Of a stretch of DNA of 64,000 nt, positions 16,851-25,997 are shown in pieces (within the stretch, counting starts at the first letter, position 1; every line of letters starts with the position of its first letter). The notes under the pieces are model-generated. The model saw only the letters and a program-made list of their open reading frames with translations, ran no database searches and had not been told where the DNA came from. This stretch comes from Deltaproteobacteria bacterium (lineage in GTDB: Bacteria > Desulfobacterota > Desulfarculia > Adiutricales > Adiutricaceae). Location of the stretch: positions 1-64,000 of the forward strand of contig JAISRZ010000069.1 of NCBI GenBank assembly GCA_031273455.1, read 5' to 3'. The position numbers and the translations under genes were made by a program.

Positions 16851-17378
16851 ATGTTCATGTCGCAGAAAATTTTTTCTTGGCCCAGCCTGGCCGCTCTGGC
16901 TTTGGCGATGGTCTTTTTCCTGTGTGGCCCGGCCCAGGCGCAAACCGTTGGGGTGGTTGACCTAAAAAAAGCCGTGGACGACTCCAAGGCGGGCAAATCG
17001 GCCAACAACAAGCTCCAGGCCAAGTACGACTCTTTGAAGAAGAGCCTTGACGCCAAGCAAAAAGAGCTGGAGAAGAAGGAAAAAGACCTCATGAGCCAAG
17101 CCGCCACTTTGAACCAGGACGCCCTGGATAAGAAGCGGAATGAACTGGCCAATGACATCAAGACCTTCCGGGAGCAAGCCACCCGAGCCACCGATGAGAT
17201 GCAGAAAGCCATGAGCGACGCCATGAGCCCCTTATTCACTAAGGCCGAGGAAGCCGCGGCTCGTTTAGCGGCGGAGCGGGGTTTTTCGGTGATTATGGAC
17301 GCCAAAGAGGCTGGGGTTATCTTCTTCCAGTCTTCCATTGACATCACCACGGAAATCACGCGAGCCTTAGATAAGTGA
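16851..17378 (+). CDS. skp: Skp/OmpH periplasmic chaperone
   Basis: 175 residues from the ATG at 16851, which follows a strong GGAGG; the longer ORF-track start is rejected. Residues about 1-30 are a signal peptide (AALALAMVFFLCGPAQAQ). The mature protein opens with VGVVDLKKAVDDSKAGK, a typical OmpH beginning, followed by a long charged coiled coil (about 55-125) and a C-terminal VIMDAKEAGVIFF strand. Skp trimers hold unfolded outer-membrane proteins in the periplasm. It opens the lipid A operon, where many genomes have bamA just before it; bamA is not in this window. Confidence 0.93.
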   Translation: MFMSQKIFSWPSLAALALAMVFFLCGPAQAQTVGVVDLKKAVDDSKAGKSANNKLQAKYDSLKKSLDAKQKELEKKEKDLMSQAATLNQDALDKKRNELANDIKTFREQATRATDEMQKAMSDAMSPLFTKAEEAAARLAAERGFSVIMDAKEAGVIFFQSSIDITTEITRALDK

Positions 17379-17433
17379 CCTTGGTTAGCTTAGAGGTTTT
17401 CGCCCTATTAAAGACCGACGCTAGGGCCGACCG

Positions 17434-18570
17434 ATGATCCCCTTACCCGAGATCAGCTTAGGCGAATTGGGTCAAAGGGCCAAAGAGCGCTTAGCCGCGG
17501 ATTTCGCTATCTTAGGCGGCGGCGAGGCCCCGGAGATCGAGACTATTGGCCCGAATACCCGGATCGCCTTTTTAAGCTCAGCCGAAGAAGCCGGCCCTAT
17601 GGCCCTGTGCTTCGCGACCAGCCCGGACTATCTGGCTAAAGCCCAAGAAGGCCGGGCGGCGGCGGTGGCGGTTAACGCGAGCTTAAAGGATAAGCTGGGG
17701 GATCTTCCGGCCTTAATCGCTCCGGACCCCCGGCTTTTGTTCGCGGCCATCTTAAGTTTGGCCCGGGAAACCTATATCCCGCCCTTACCCCCAGGCGAGC
17801 CTTACTTTGTGGACCGGGCGTCCTGCCAGATTGGCCCTGGGGTCATCTTAGGCCCTCGGGCTTACATTGGGGCCCGGGTCATAATCGGCGAAAAAGCCAT
17901 TATCGGGCCAGACGTCTTTTTAGAGGACGATGTGGTCGTAGGGGCCGAGACCATCCTCCACCCCAAGGTCATTATCCGTTGGGGCTGTCAAATCGGTCAG
18001 CGTTGCCAGATCCACGCCGGCGCGGTCATTGGCGAGGATGGTTTTGGCTACACCCAAGTCCCCTCGCCCCAAACCGGTCGTCTCATCCACTACAAAAACC
18101 CCCACTTAGGTAAAGTAATCTTAGGCGATGACGTGGAGATCGGCGCTTTAACGGCCATTGACCGGGGGTTAGTGGCGGACACGGTCATAGGCCGGGGCGT
18201 TAAGATGGATAACCTGGTCCAAATCGGCCACAACTGCCAAATCGGCCAAGACGTTATCGTGGTGGCCCAGGTCGGTTGCGCGGGCCACAGTAACGTCGGG
18301 GACCGGGCCTTTTTATTAGGCCAATGCGGTTTAACCCATGGGGCCGTGGTGGGCCAAGACGCCATTATCACCGGCCAATCCGGGGTCACCGGACGCGTCC
18401 CAGCGGGTCGGGAGGCTTGGAGTGGCACGCCTTGCCGCCCCATGTCCCAAGAGCTACGCTCCCAAGCCATGGTTAACCGGGATCTGCCCCGGTGGCGTCG
18501 CTTTTGGGCCGAGTTCCGGAAAAGCCCCACCTTTGAGGCCCTTAAAAAAGCCTTGGCTTCTGGCGATTAG
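17434..18570 (+). CDS. lpxD: UDP-3-O-acylglucosamine N-acyltransferase
   Basis: 378 residues. LpxD adds the second acyl chain, from acyl-ACP, to the 2-amino group of UDP-3-O-acyl-glucosamine in lipid A synthesis. The N-terminal uridine-binding domain (about 1-105) is followed by a left-handed beta-helix of hexapeptide repeats from about 125 ([20 protein letters not shown]) to about 335. The GEDGFGYTQ motif and [12 protein letters not shown], which holds the catalytic histidine, are present. A C-terminal helix ends the protein. It lies 55 bases after skp, and fabZ follows 38 bases later. Confidence 0.96.
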   Translation: MIPLPEISLGELGQRAKERLAADFAILGGGEAPEIETIGPNTRIAFLSSAEEAGPMALCFATSPDYLAKAQEGRAAAVAVNASLKDKLGDLPALIAPDPRLLFAAILSLARETYIPPLPPGEPYFVDRASCQIGPGVILGPRAYIGARVIIGEKAIIGPDVFLEDDVVVGAETILHPKVIIRWGCQIGQRCQIHAGAVIGEDGFGYTQVPSPQTGRLIHYKNPHLGKVILGDDVEIGALTAIDRGLVADTVIGRGVKMDNLVQIGHNCQIGQDVIVVAQVGCAGHSNVGDRAFLLGQCGLTHGAVVGQDAIITGQSGVTGRVPAGREAWSGTPCRPMSQELRSQAMVNRDLPRWRRFWAEFRKSPTFEALKKALASGD

Positions 18571-18608
18571 CCTTTTTCTCGCCGCTTTCCTCTTTAAACG
18601 GTGTCTCT

Positions 18609-19082
18609 ATGCTCAAAGCCCTCTATGGAACCCAGGAAATTTTAGACAATCTGCCCCACCGCTACCCCTTCCTCTTGGTGGACCGGGTGGTCTCTTTGGA
18701 GCCGTGGCGAGAAATAGCGGCTTATAAAAACGTCACCTTTAACGAGCCTTTCTTCCAGGGCCATTTTCCAGGCCAGCCGGTCATGCCGGGGGTCTTGATC
18801 CTGGAGTCCATGGCTCAAGCCGCCTTTTTGCTCTTAGCCCTCTCCCAAAAGCACTTTCCCGAGCGGATCCCGCAAGATCTGAAAATTGAGGAGTTTAAAG
18901 GGCGCATCGGTTACTTCGCCTCGGCGGATCGGGTTAAATTCCGGCGCATGGTGGAACCGGGCGATCGGCTGGATCTTAATATCTCCTTCCTCCGACTGGG
19001 GACCAAGGCCTTTAAAGTCGCGGGCGAGGCCAAAGTCTTCGATCAAAAAGCGGCGGAAGCCGAAATGACCGCCACTTTCTGA
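18609..19082 (+). CDS. fabZ: (3R)-hydroxyacyl-ACP dehydratase
   Basis: 157 residues, a hot-dog-fold dehydratase of fatty acid elongation that acts on 3-hydroxyacyl-ACP. Family motifs are [13 protein letters not shown] (about 15-27) and the active-site helix with [20 protein letters not shown], where the histidine and glutamate form the catalytic pair. Its place between lpxD and lpxA is the common arrangement; these enzymes compete for the same 3-hydroxyacyl-ACP, so co-transcription balances membrane phospholipid and lipid A. Confidence 0.96.
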   Translation: MLKALYGTQEILDNLPHRYPFLLVDRVVSLEPWREIAAYKNVTFNEPFFQGHFPGQPVMPGVLILESMAQAAFLLLALSQKHFPERIPQDLKIEEFKGRIGYFASADRVKFRRMVEPGDRLDLNISFLRLGTKAFKVAGEAKVFDQKAAEAEMTATF

Positions 19083-19105
19083 ACCTAAGGAAACGATCGC
19101 CACCC

Positions 19106-19885
19106 ATGGCCATTCTGCACCCCACCGCCATTATCCATCCCACGGTCCAAATCGCCGACGGCGTCTCCGTTGGCCCGTACGCCGTGATTGGCCCGAATGT
19201 CGTCATTGGCCAGGACACTGAGATCCAAGGTCACGTCAATATTGACAAAAACACGACCATTGGTCAGCGTTGCCGTCTTTACCCCTTCGCCTCCATTGGG
19301 GCCGATCCCCAGGACATGAAGTACGCGGGCGAGGAAACCAAGCTTTTGATCGGCGATGAGGTGACCGTTAGGGAGTCGGCCACCATCCACCGGGGGACCA
19401 TTGGCGGGGGCGGGACCACCCGGATTGGCGATAAATGCCTTATCATGGCCACCTGTCACGTGGCCCACGATTGTCAGTTGGCTAAAGAAGTTATTTTATC
19501 CAGCTTCGCTGTTTTAGCTGGCCACGTCCACATTGACGAGCAAGCCACCATTAGCGGCTCCACGGCCATCCACCAGTTCGTGCGGGTCGGGCGCCACGCT
19601 TTTGTCGGCGGCATGTCCGGGGTGGTTAAAGACGCCCCACCCTTTATGATCTTAGCTGGGGTCAGGGATAAGGCCGTGGTGGTTTCCCCCAACTCCATTG
19701 GCATTAAGCGGAAAGGGTTTTCCGAGGAGTCTTTGGCGGCCATCACTGGGGCCTTTAAGCTTCTCCACACCCGCCAGCCTTTAAACGAGGTATTAACGGA
19801 AATCGAGGCCCAATGGCCCAATTGCCCGGAGACTAAAGTCATTGTCGAGTTTTACCGCGACTCGGTCCGGGGGGTTTACCGGTGA
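19106..19885 (+). CDS. lpxA: UDP-N-acetylglucosamine acyltransferase
   Basis: 259 residues. LpxA starts lipid A synthesis by 3-O-acylation of UDP-GlcNAc. The N-terminal beta-helix shows hexapeptide repeats (HPTAIIHPTVQIADGVSVGP) and the active-site region ATCHVAHDC with the catalytic histidine; ESATIHRGT precedes it. The C-terminal helical domain has GIKRKGFSEESLAAI (about 205-220). Length and order match well-studied LpxA proteins. The stop codon overlaps the start of lpxI by four bases. Confidence 0.97.
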   Translation: MAILHPTAIIHPTVQIADGVSVGPYAVIGPNVVIGQDTEIQGHVNIDKNTTIGQRCRLYPFASIGADPQDMKYAGEETKLLIGDEVTVRESATIHRGTIGGGGTTRIGDKCLIMATCHVAHDCQLAKEVILSSFAVLAGHVHIDEQATISGSTAIHQFVRVGRHAFVGGMSGVVKDAPPFMILAGVRDKAVVVSPNSIGIKRKGFSEESLAAITGAFKLLHTRQPLNEVLTEIEAQWPNCPETKVIVEFYRDSVRGVYR

Positions 19886-20706
19886 CCGCCCCGGTGGGTT
19901 TAATCGCTGGCAACCTGTCTTTGCCAGTCCTAACGGCCCAAAAGATTAAAGCCGCTAAAACCCCTTTGGTGGTGGTCGGCTTAAAGGGGGAAACTGACCC
20001 CCAGGTTAAAAGCTTAGCTGACGCTTACCTAGAAGTGGTCTTAGGCCATATTCAACCTATGGCCCAGTTTTTTTTGGCTAAGGGGGTCAAAACCGTCTGC
20101 ATGGTCGGGGGGGTCAGCCGCGAGAACATCACTGGCTCCTGGGACCCGGACGAGGCGGCCCAAGATATTTTGGCGGATTTGGACAACTTCCACACGGACG
20201 CCATTTTGCGAGCCGCGGCCAAGTGGCTGGAAGATCAAGGGTTAACCTTGGTCTCCGTGGCCGAGCTGGTTCCAGATCTGACCGTCCAACCCGGGTTACT
20301 GACGGCCAAAGCCCCCTCGCCAGCTTTGCTGGAGGATCTCCGTTTAGCTTATCGGGTGGCCAAAGAGCTGGGTCGCTTGGACGTGGGCCAAACCGTGGTG
20401 GTCTCGGATAAGATCGCCGTGGCTTTAGAGGGGGCCGATGGCACCAACGCCACCATTTTTCGGGGGGCCTCTTTGTGCCGCAAACCCATCGCCGTGGCGA
20501 AAGTGGTCAAACCCAGTCAAGACATCCGCTTTGATTTACCGGTCATTGGCCCGGAGACCATCAACGTTTTAACCAGCTGCGGGGCTGGGGCTTTGGCCTT
20601 GGACGCCCGGGGTTTAATCATGCTGGAAAAAGAAGAGTGTCTGGCCCAAGCCAATAAGGCTGGTCTGGCCATCATCGCTTGGCTGGATCAGCCGGAGCCC
20701 CTATGA
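19882..20706 (+). CDS. lpxI: UDP-2,3-diacylglucosamine diphosphatase LpxI
   Basis: 274 residues beginning with GTG that overlaps the lpxA stop. LpxI (DUF1009) hydrolyses UDP-2,3-diacylglucosamine to lipid X and UMP; it replaces the unrelated LpxH of gamma- and beta-proteobacteria. Visible features are the N-terminal GLIAGNLSLPVLTAQKIKA, the QILADL-like helix with FHTDAILRA and the C-terminal domain motif ALEGADGTNATIFRG. The C-terminal part (RFDLPVIGPETINVL) fits the family. Translation coupling with lpxA and lpxB is likely. Confidence 0.94.
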   Translation: MTAPVGLIAGNLSLPVLTAQKIKAAKTPLVVVGLKGETDPQVKSLADAYLEVVLGHIQPMAQFFLAKGVKTVCMVGGVSRENITGSWDPDEAAQDILADLDNFHTDAILRAAAKWLEDQGLTLVSVAELVPDLTVQPGLLTAKAPSPALLEDLRLAYRVAKELGRLDVGQTVVVSDKIAVALEGADGTNATIFRGASLCRKPIAVAKVVKPSQDIRFDLPVIGPETINVLTSCGAGALALDARGLIMLEKEECLAQANKAGLAIIAWLDQPEPL

Positions 20707-21875
20707 GGGTCATGATCTCCGCCGGGGAAACCTCCGGCGATCTCCATGGGGCTTATCTGGTTAAAGAAGCCAAAAGGTTAGCCCCGGAAATGGAGTTTTT
20801 TGGCTTGGGCGGGGACGAGATGCTGAATGAGGGCGTCACTTTAACCGCGCATTTAAAAGACACCGCGGTCATGGGTTTAACCGAGGTTTTGACCTCTCTT
20901 TGGCGGATCGCCAAAATTAACCTTAAGCTGCGCCGCCTTTTGCGCGCGGAAAAACCAGCGGCTTTAGTTTTAATCGATAGCCCGGACTTTAACTTCCCCT
21001 TAGCGCGCCAAGCTTATAAACTTAATATCCCGGTCATCTACTATATCTGCCCCCAGATCTGGGCCTGGCGGCCAGGGCGCTTAAATTTTTTAGCCAAGTA
21101 TTGCGCCCGAAGGGCCGTTATTTTGCCCTTTGAAAAAGACTTCTACGAGGATCGGGGCGTTGCCGCTGACTTTGTGGGCCATCCGGTTTTAGACCGTTTG
21201 GCCCCCTTAAGCCAAATCGCGGCTAGAAGGGAGCTAGGTCTAGACTTAAGAAACCCCTATTTAGCCATCCTCCCGGGTAGCCGGGCCAAGATCGCGAAAA
21301 CTTTATTGCCCTTGGCTTTAAAAGCCGCGGAAATCTTAATAGGGAAGATCCCCCGGTTAAACTTTCTTTTGCCCCGGGCCCAAAGCTTAGAGCCCGCCCT
21401 TTTAATTAAACTTTTGCGCTCCGCCTCCCCCGAGGTCGCCCAAAGGCTTAAAGTCTTTGAGGGCCATTCCCCCCAAGTTTTAGCCGCCGCCAACGCGGCC
21501 CTTTTAGCCTCCGGCACGGCGGCGGTGGAAGGGGCTTTGGCTGGGGTCCCCATGGTGGTGGCTTATAAGGTGAGCTCGCTATCTTATTTTTTAGCCAAAA
21601 AACTGGTCAAAGTCCCGTTTATCGCCATACCTAACTTACTTTTAGGGCGGATGGCTATCCCGGAACTGATCCAAGATAAGGCCACGCCACCTTTAATGGC
21701 CGAAAACCTGTACGGTTTTTTAACCGAAGGCTCGAAAAGGAACCAGATAACCCAAGATCTTAAAGCCGTGACCGCTAAACTGGGGACTCCCGGGGCCGCC
21801 GCCCGGGTGGTGGCCCTTATCCAAGAGGAAATTAATAAAGCCAAAGGGCTAAAAGCCGAAAGGCTGGCCCTATGA
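20703..21875 (+). CDS. lpxB: Lipid-A-disaccharide synthase
   Basis: About 391 residues from the ATG at 20703 (MRVMISAGETSGD), which overlaps the lpxI stop; the longer ORF start lies inside lpxI. LpxB (GT19) joins lipid X and UDP-2,3-diacylglucosamine at the inner membrane. Motifs include SAGETSGDLHGA at the N-terminus, FNFPLARQAY, YYICPQIWAWRPGR, FVGHPVLD, the LPGSR loop and the nucleotide-binding LLASGTAAVEGAL. The gene overlaps msbA by four bases. Confidence 0.97.
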   Translation: MRVMISAGETSGDLHGAYLVKEAKRLAPEMEFFGLGGDEMLNEGVTLTAHLKDTAVMGLTEVLTSLWRIAKINLKLRRLLRAEKPAALVLIDSPDFNFPLARQAYKLNIPVIYYICPQIWAWRPGRLNFLAKYCARRAVILPFEKDFYEDRGVAADFVGHPVLDRLAPLSQIAARRELGLDLRNPYLAILPGSRAKIAKTLLPLALKAAEILIGKIPRLNFLLPRAQSLEPALLIKLLRSASPEVAQRLKVFEGHSPQVLAAANAALLASGTAAVEGALAGVPMVVAYKVSSLSYFLAKKLVKVPFIAIPNLLLGRMAIPELIQDKATPPLMAENLYGFLTEGSKRNQITQDLKAVTAKLGTPGAAARVVALIQEEINKAKGLKAERLAL

Positions 21876-23734
21876 CCCTGTCCCCCATGACTGATTCCCA
21901 AAAGCCCGCGTCCCCCCAAAGCTCGCCCGCTAATAAAGATAACCAGAAGAGCGATTTAAAAAGGTTACTCGGGCTCATCACCCCCCACCGGACCAAGCTC
22001 CTTTTAGCCGTCCTTTTTATGCTCTTAGCCGCTGGCTCCACGGCCACCATGGCTTGGCTCATCCAGCCCCTTTTGGATCACGTCTTCACCCATCGGGACC
22101 GGGCCCTTTTAAACTCCCTCACCTTTTTAACCCTAGGGGTCTACTCTTTAACCGGGGTTTTTTCCTTCGCCCAGTCCTACGTCATGAACCAGGTGGGCTA
22201 CAACATCGTGAACGATTTACGGGTCAAACTGTATAGCCACATCCAAGCCCAGTCCTTAGGCTACTTTCAAAAGCACCCCTCGGGCGAGCTCATCAGCCGG
22301 GTGGTTAACGACGTTTCCATGATCCAAAGCTCGGTCACCACCGTGGTCACTGGGTTAATCATGGACCTAGGAAAAGTCGCCGGGTTACTAACGGTTCTCT
22401 TTTTACAAGACTTTTTTTTAGCGGCCGTGGGGATTTTGATCCTCCCCTTAACTTTATACCCCATTATCCGCTTTGGCCGGCGGCTCCGGAGTTTATCCAC
22501 CACTAGCCAAGTTATCATGGCTTCTTTAATCCGGGTCTTAACCGAGACCTTCCAAGGGGCCCGGATGATCCAGTCCTACAACATGACTGGCCACGAAATC
22601 AGAAGGTTCGCCAATGAGTGCCGCAAGAACGTGGCCAACCTTATGCGCTCGGTCACGGTCAAAAGCTTATCCTCCTCCATTATGGAGATTGTCGGCGGGA
22701 TCTGCTTAGCCCTGGTCATCTGGTACGGGGGTCATTCGGTTATCGAAAACGAGTCCACGCCCGGGGCTTTTTTCTCCTTTATGACGGCTTTATTGCTCCT
22801 TTATGAGCCCTTAAAGCGGCTAACCCGGCTCCATAACGAGATCCAGCAAGGCTTGGCCGCGGCCCGGCGGATTTTTGGGACTTTAGACACCGAGCCAGCC
22901 GTCATCTCCCCGCCCGAAGCTAAAACTTTACCCACGGTCCAAGGGGAAATAACCTTTAAGAACGTTTTTTTCAGTTACAATGAAGATCGGCCGGCTTTAA
23001 AGGGCGTTAACCTAACCGTTAAACCCGGGGAGACTTTAGCTTTAGTGGGGCCCTCGGGCGGTGGGAAAACCTCTTTAGTTAACCTCGTGCCGCGTTTCCA
23101 TGACCCGAGCGCGGGGGCCACTTTATTGGACGGGGTGGATTTAAGGGAACTGGATCTGACCTGGTTACGGGATCAAATCGCTTTAGTCAGTCAAGAGGTG
23201 GTCTTATTGGACGACACGGTCCGGCACAATATCGCCTACAGCCGCTTAGAGGCCCCGGACGAGGAGATCTACGCCGCGGCCAAAGCCGCTTTGGCTTTGG
23301 ACTTTGTGGAAAAACTCCCTTTGGGTTTAGAGGAAAACATTGGCGAGCGCGGGTTTAGCTTATCCGGGGGCCAAAGGCAAAGGTTAGCCATCGCCCGGGC
23401 CATCTTAAAGAACGCCCCCATTTTGATCTTAGACGAGGCCACCTCGGCTTTGGACACCGAGTCGGAAAAGCTGGTCCAAGCGGCTTTGGATAACTTAATG
23501 CGCGGGCGAACCACCTTGGTCATCGCCCATCGCTTATCGACCATCGTTAACTCCGACCGCATCGTCTTTTTAAAAGACGGGCGCATCGTCGAGGAAGGGA
23601 CGCACGCGACGCTCATGGCTAAAGGCGGGGATTACCGCCGCCTTTACCAACTGCAGTTCGCCGAGAGCGACCCCAGCCCAGAGGCCAGTCAAGATAATAG
23701 TCAGCCGAATACGGCGCGGAAAGAGGGCGCATGA
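21872..23734 (+). CDS. msbA: Lipid A export ABC transporter MsbA
   Basis: 620 residues, a half-transporter with six membrane helices (about 25-330) fused to an ATPase domain. It shows Walker A GPSGGGKTS, the LSGGQRQRLAIARA signature, Walker B ILILDEATSALD and the switch region IAHRLSTI. MsbA flips core-lipid A from the inner to the outer leaflet of the inner membrane, which is consistent with its place directly after lpxB. The C-terminal tail (about 600-620) is low complexity. It overlaps the RNase gene by four bases. Confidence 0.95.
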   Translation: MTLSPMTDSQKPASPQSSPANKDNQKSDLKRLLGLITPHRTKLLLAVLFMLLAAGSTATMAWLIQPLLDHVFTHRDRALLNSLTFLTLGVYSLTGVFSFAQSYVMNQVGYNIVNDLRVKLYSHIQAQSLGYFQKHPSGELISRVVNDVSMIQSSVTTVVTGLIMDLGKVAGLLTVLFLQDFFLAAVGILILPLTLYPIIRFGRRLRSLSTTSQVIMASLIRVLTETFQGARMIQSYNMTGHEIRRFANECRKNVANLMRSVTVKSLSSSIMEIVGGICLALVIWYGGHSVIENESTPGAFFSFMTALLLLYEPLKRLTRLHNEIQQGLAAARRIFGTLDTEPAVISPPEAKTLPTVQGEITFKNVFFSYNEDRPALKGVNLTVKPGETLALVGPSGGGKTSLVNLVPRFHDPSAGATLLDGVDLRELDLTWLRDQIALVSQEVVLLDDTVRHNIAYSRLEAPDEEIYAAAKAALALDFVEKLPLGLEENIGERGFSLSGGQRQRLAIARAILKNAPILILDEATSALDTESEKLVQAALDNLMRGRTTLVIAHRLSTIVNSDRIVFLKDGRIVEEGTHATLMAKGGDYRRLYQLQFAESDPSPEASQDNSQPNTARKEGA

Positions 23735-25743
23735 CCGAAAGGCCGGTGGTGGAATTTTTGGAAAGCGGGGAGCCAACCTTGGCCTGGTCCTTGGAGCCGC
23801 CAGCGGCCCCGGGCAAAAGCTTTTTGGCTTTAACCTTAAACGGCCAGTTAAGGCTGTCCCCGGGCCGGATCTTGGTGGCGGCCCAGGTGACCGACCCCGA
23901 AGAGAAAACCTTACGCCTCAACGTTTTAAAAGAGATAGGCCAAAGGCGCGATTTATTGGCTAAGACCATTGACCTAGAGGAAGTCTGGGCCATTTTAGAG
24001 GGTGAGGGGCTGGAGTTTAGTTTTGAGACCTTAGCTGGCTTAGCTTTTGGCCATGACCCCGGGCCGGACGAGCTATCGGCCATCCGCCGGGCCATTTTAA
24101 GCGATGGGATCTTTTTCGCCTTTGGGCCTTTAGCCGCTAAACGCCACACCGAAGAGGAAGCGGCCCAAAAACGGCGGGTTAAGGCCAAGAAAAAGTCCCA
24201 CGAGGAGTTTGTGGCCCAAGGGGGCCAGTGGCTAAAAGAAAGCGTGGAAAAGCGGGTGGCTTATGAGCCCCAGGGCGCGGCTACGGCCAAAGAGCTTTTA
24301 ATCAACTTCGCGGTGAAAGAGGACGGGGCTAACGACCCCAGAACGGCTAAAGAGCTTTTAAAAGCCGCCGCCTTACCGGAAACGCCCGAAGGGGCTTATC
24401 GGGCTTTGGTGGCCATTGGGGAATTTTCGCCCCACGAGAACCTGGATATCCGGCGCTTAGGCTTGGGCCAACCCTTTACCGAGGCGGAAATGGCCGAGGC
24501 TAAACGGGTCATGAGTGAATACGCTCTTGAGCCCAACCGTCTGGATCTCACTAGCCTCCCTTTAATCACCATTGACTCGGAAGGGGCCAAAGAGTTTGAC
24601 GATGGTTTGTCCTTAAAGATCGATTCTAACGGGACCTATCATTTGGGCTTGCATATCGCCGACGTCTCGGCCATTGTTAAACCCGATTCCCTTCTAGACG
24701 AGGCCGCTCGCTCGAGGGCCGCCAGCGTTTATCTTCCGGACGGTCGTTACCCCATGCTGCCCGAGGTTTTAACCGAGACCCTTTTAAGCTTAAAAATCGG
24801 CGAAATCCGCCCAGCTTTCTCTTTACTGGTGGAGCTGGACCCTTTGGGCGAACCCCTAAAATACGACTTTAAACCCTCTTTAATCCAAGTTAAAAGGCAG
24901 ATGTCCTTTGACGAGGCCGATGTCCTTTTGGCTAAAGGCGACGACGCGGAGTTAGAGAGCTTAAGGCGCTTAGGGGAAATCCTTCTTCGGCGGCGCTTGG
25001 ATTACGGCGGCTCTAACTTAGCCTTACCGCAACTAAAGGTTCATTTAGAGCCCGATGGGGCCATTGTTTTGGGGGTCACCGCTTGGGACACCCCGGCTCG
25101 GATCATGGTCGGGGAGATGATGGTTTTAGCCAACCATTTAGCCGCCGAGACCTTGGCCCGGGAAAAACTGGCTTGCCCTTTTCGGTACCAAGAAAAACCG
25201 CGCTCTTACCCCACCATGGACCGGGGCCAAGACCAGCCCAAAGCCGATTTAGCCCTAGCCTTAGCCACCAGGCGGCAGATCGGCCGCGGGGGGGTGGATC
25301 TTTTTCCCTCGCCCCACTGGGGCTTAGGCTTAGCCTCTTACACCCAGTTCACTTCCCCCATTAGAAGGTACGCTGACCTATTAGTGGCCCGGCAACTGCG
25401 GACCTTGGCCGACCCTAGCCTTAGCCCCTACACGGTCCAGGAGATGACCACCTTAGCCTTCGCCGCCGATGAGCTTTACCGGGACATTCGAAAGGCCCAA
25501 AACGCCCGGATTAGGTACTTTTTAAACCTCTGGTTAGCCACGCGAGTGGGTCAAGAGTTTATTGGCCTTATCTTTGAGCGCCGGGACCAAAGGACTAGGG
25601 TCTGTTTAACCGACTTCATGCTGGAACTGGACTTTTTTAAGTTGCCCCCGGAAGCTCGGCCCGGGAAAGAGGCTCGCTTTAAGCTCCTGGCCGCTGACCC
25701 CAAGGCCGTTAACCCCCGTTTTGAGTACCTGGGGCTACTCTAG
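23731..25743 (+). CDS. RNase II/R family exoribonuclease (RNB domain)
   Basis: 670 residues. A 3'-to-5' exoribonuclease-type protein. The N-terminal part (about 1-240) is a charged winged-helix-like region; the RNB domain starts around 280 with ITIDSEGAKEFDDGLSL, followed by YHLGLHIADVSAIV and VYLPDGRYPMLPE, and the later FTSPIRRYADLLVARQL motif. Compared with the RNase II metal site D...D.DD, the second aspartate reads as glutamate (KEFDD), while the last two aspartates are kept. The C-terminus is shorter than in RNase R and has no clear S1 domain. It is the last gene of the lipid A operon and overlaps msbA by four bases, although no functional link to lipid A is known. Confidence 0.88.
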   Translation: MTERPVVEFLESGEPTLAWSLEPPAAPGKSFLALTLNGQLRLSPGRILVAAQVTDPEEKTLRLNVLKEIGQRRDLLAKTIDLEEVWAILEGEGLEFSFETLAGLAFGHDPGPDELSAIRRAILSDGIFFAFGPLAAKRHTEEEAAQKRRVKAKKKSHEEFVAQGGQWLKESVEKRVAYEPQGAATAKELLINFAVKEDGANDPRTAKELLKAAALPETPEGAYRALVAIGEFSPHENLDIRRLGLGQPFTEAEMAEAKRVMSEYALEPNRLDLTSLPLITIDSEGAKEFDDGLSLKIDSNGTYHLGLHIADVSAIVKPDSLLDEAARSRAASVYLPDGRYPMLPEVLTETLLSLKIGEIRPAFSLLVELDPLGEPLKYDFKPSLIQVKRQMSFDEADVLLAKGDDAELESLRRLGEILLRRRLDYGGSNLALPQLKVHLEPDGAIVLGVTAWDTPARIMVGEMMVLANHLAAETLAREKLACPFRYQEKPRSYPTMDRGQDQPKADLALALATRRQIGRGGVDLFPSPHWGLGLASYTQFTSPIRRYADLLVARQLRTLADPSLSPYTVQEMTTLAFAADELYRDIRKAQNARIRYFLNLWLATRVGQEFIGLIFERRDQRTRVCLTDFMLELDFFKLPPEARPGKEARFKLLAADPKAVNPRFEYLGLL

Positions 25744-25997
25744 GCTCCTTTTGGCTCCCGTTAAAGAGCCCCTTAAAGGTCCGCCTTACATTTAACCTTA
25801 TGTCTTTTATAAGACTGACCTAAGACATATCTTGGATATATCTAGACTTATTTTAGACTCGTCTAAGACGATCCCAATAAGCCTGGCTTCACCCCTTAAA
25901 TCGCCCTTCCGAACGTTTTCCGTCAATACCTAAAAAAAAGTGGTATATTAAATTCGTTGAAAGCTAAAAAGCCACCACTAGCGAAAAGGGAGCCTCC
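25744..25997. promoter_or_regulatory. Regulatory gap with AGAC-type repeats and promoter
   Basis: Between the RNase and DUF4416 genes. The stretch 25802-25869 contains GTCTTTTATAAGAC, CTAAGACAT, TCTAGACTTA and the palindrome TTAGACTCGTCTAA (25853-25866), so five or more AAGAC/TAGAC half-sites are packed in about 70 bases. Downstream, AAAGTGGTATATTAAATT could supply a -10 region, and AAGGGAG precedes the ATG at 25998. These could be operator sites for the DUF4416-yicC-gmk operon. Confidence 0.45.

Noticed and set aside
20679-20702. Longer start for lpxB as in the ORF track
   Set aside because: It lies within lpxI; the ATG at 20703 gives the conserved N-terminus and the 4-base overlap seen at neighbouring junctions.
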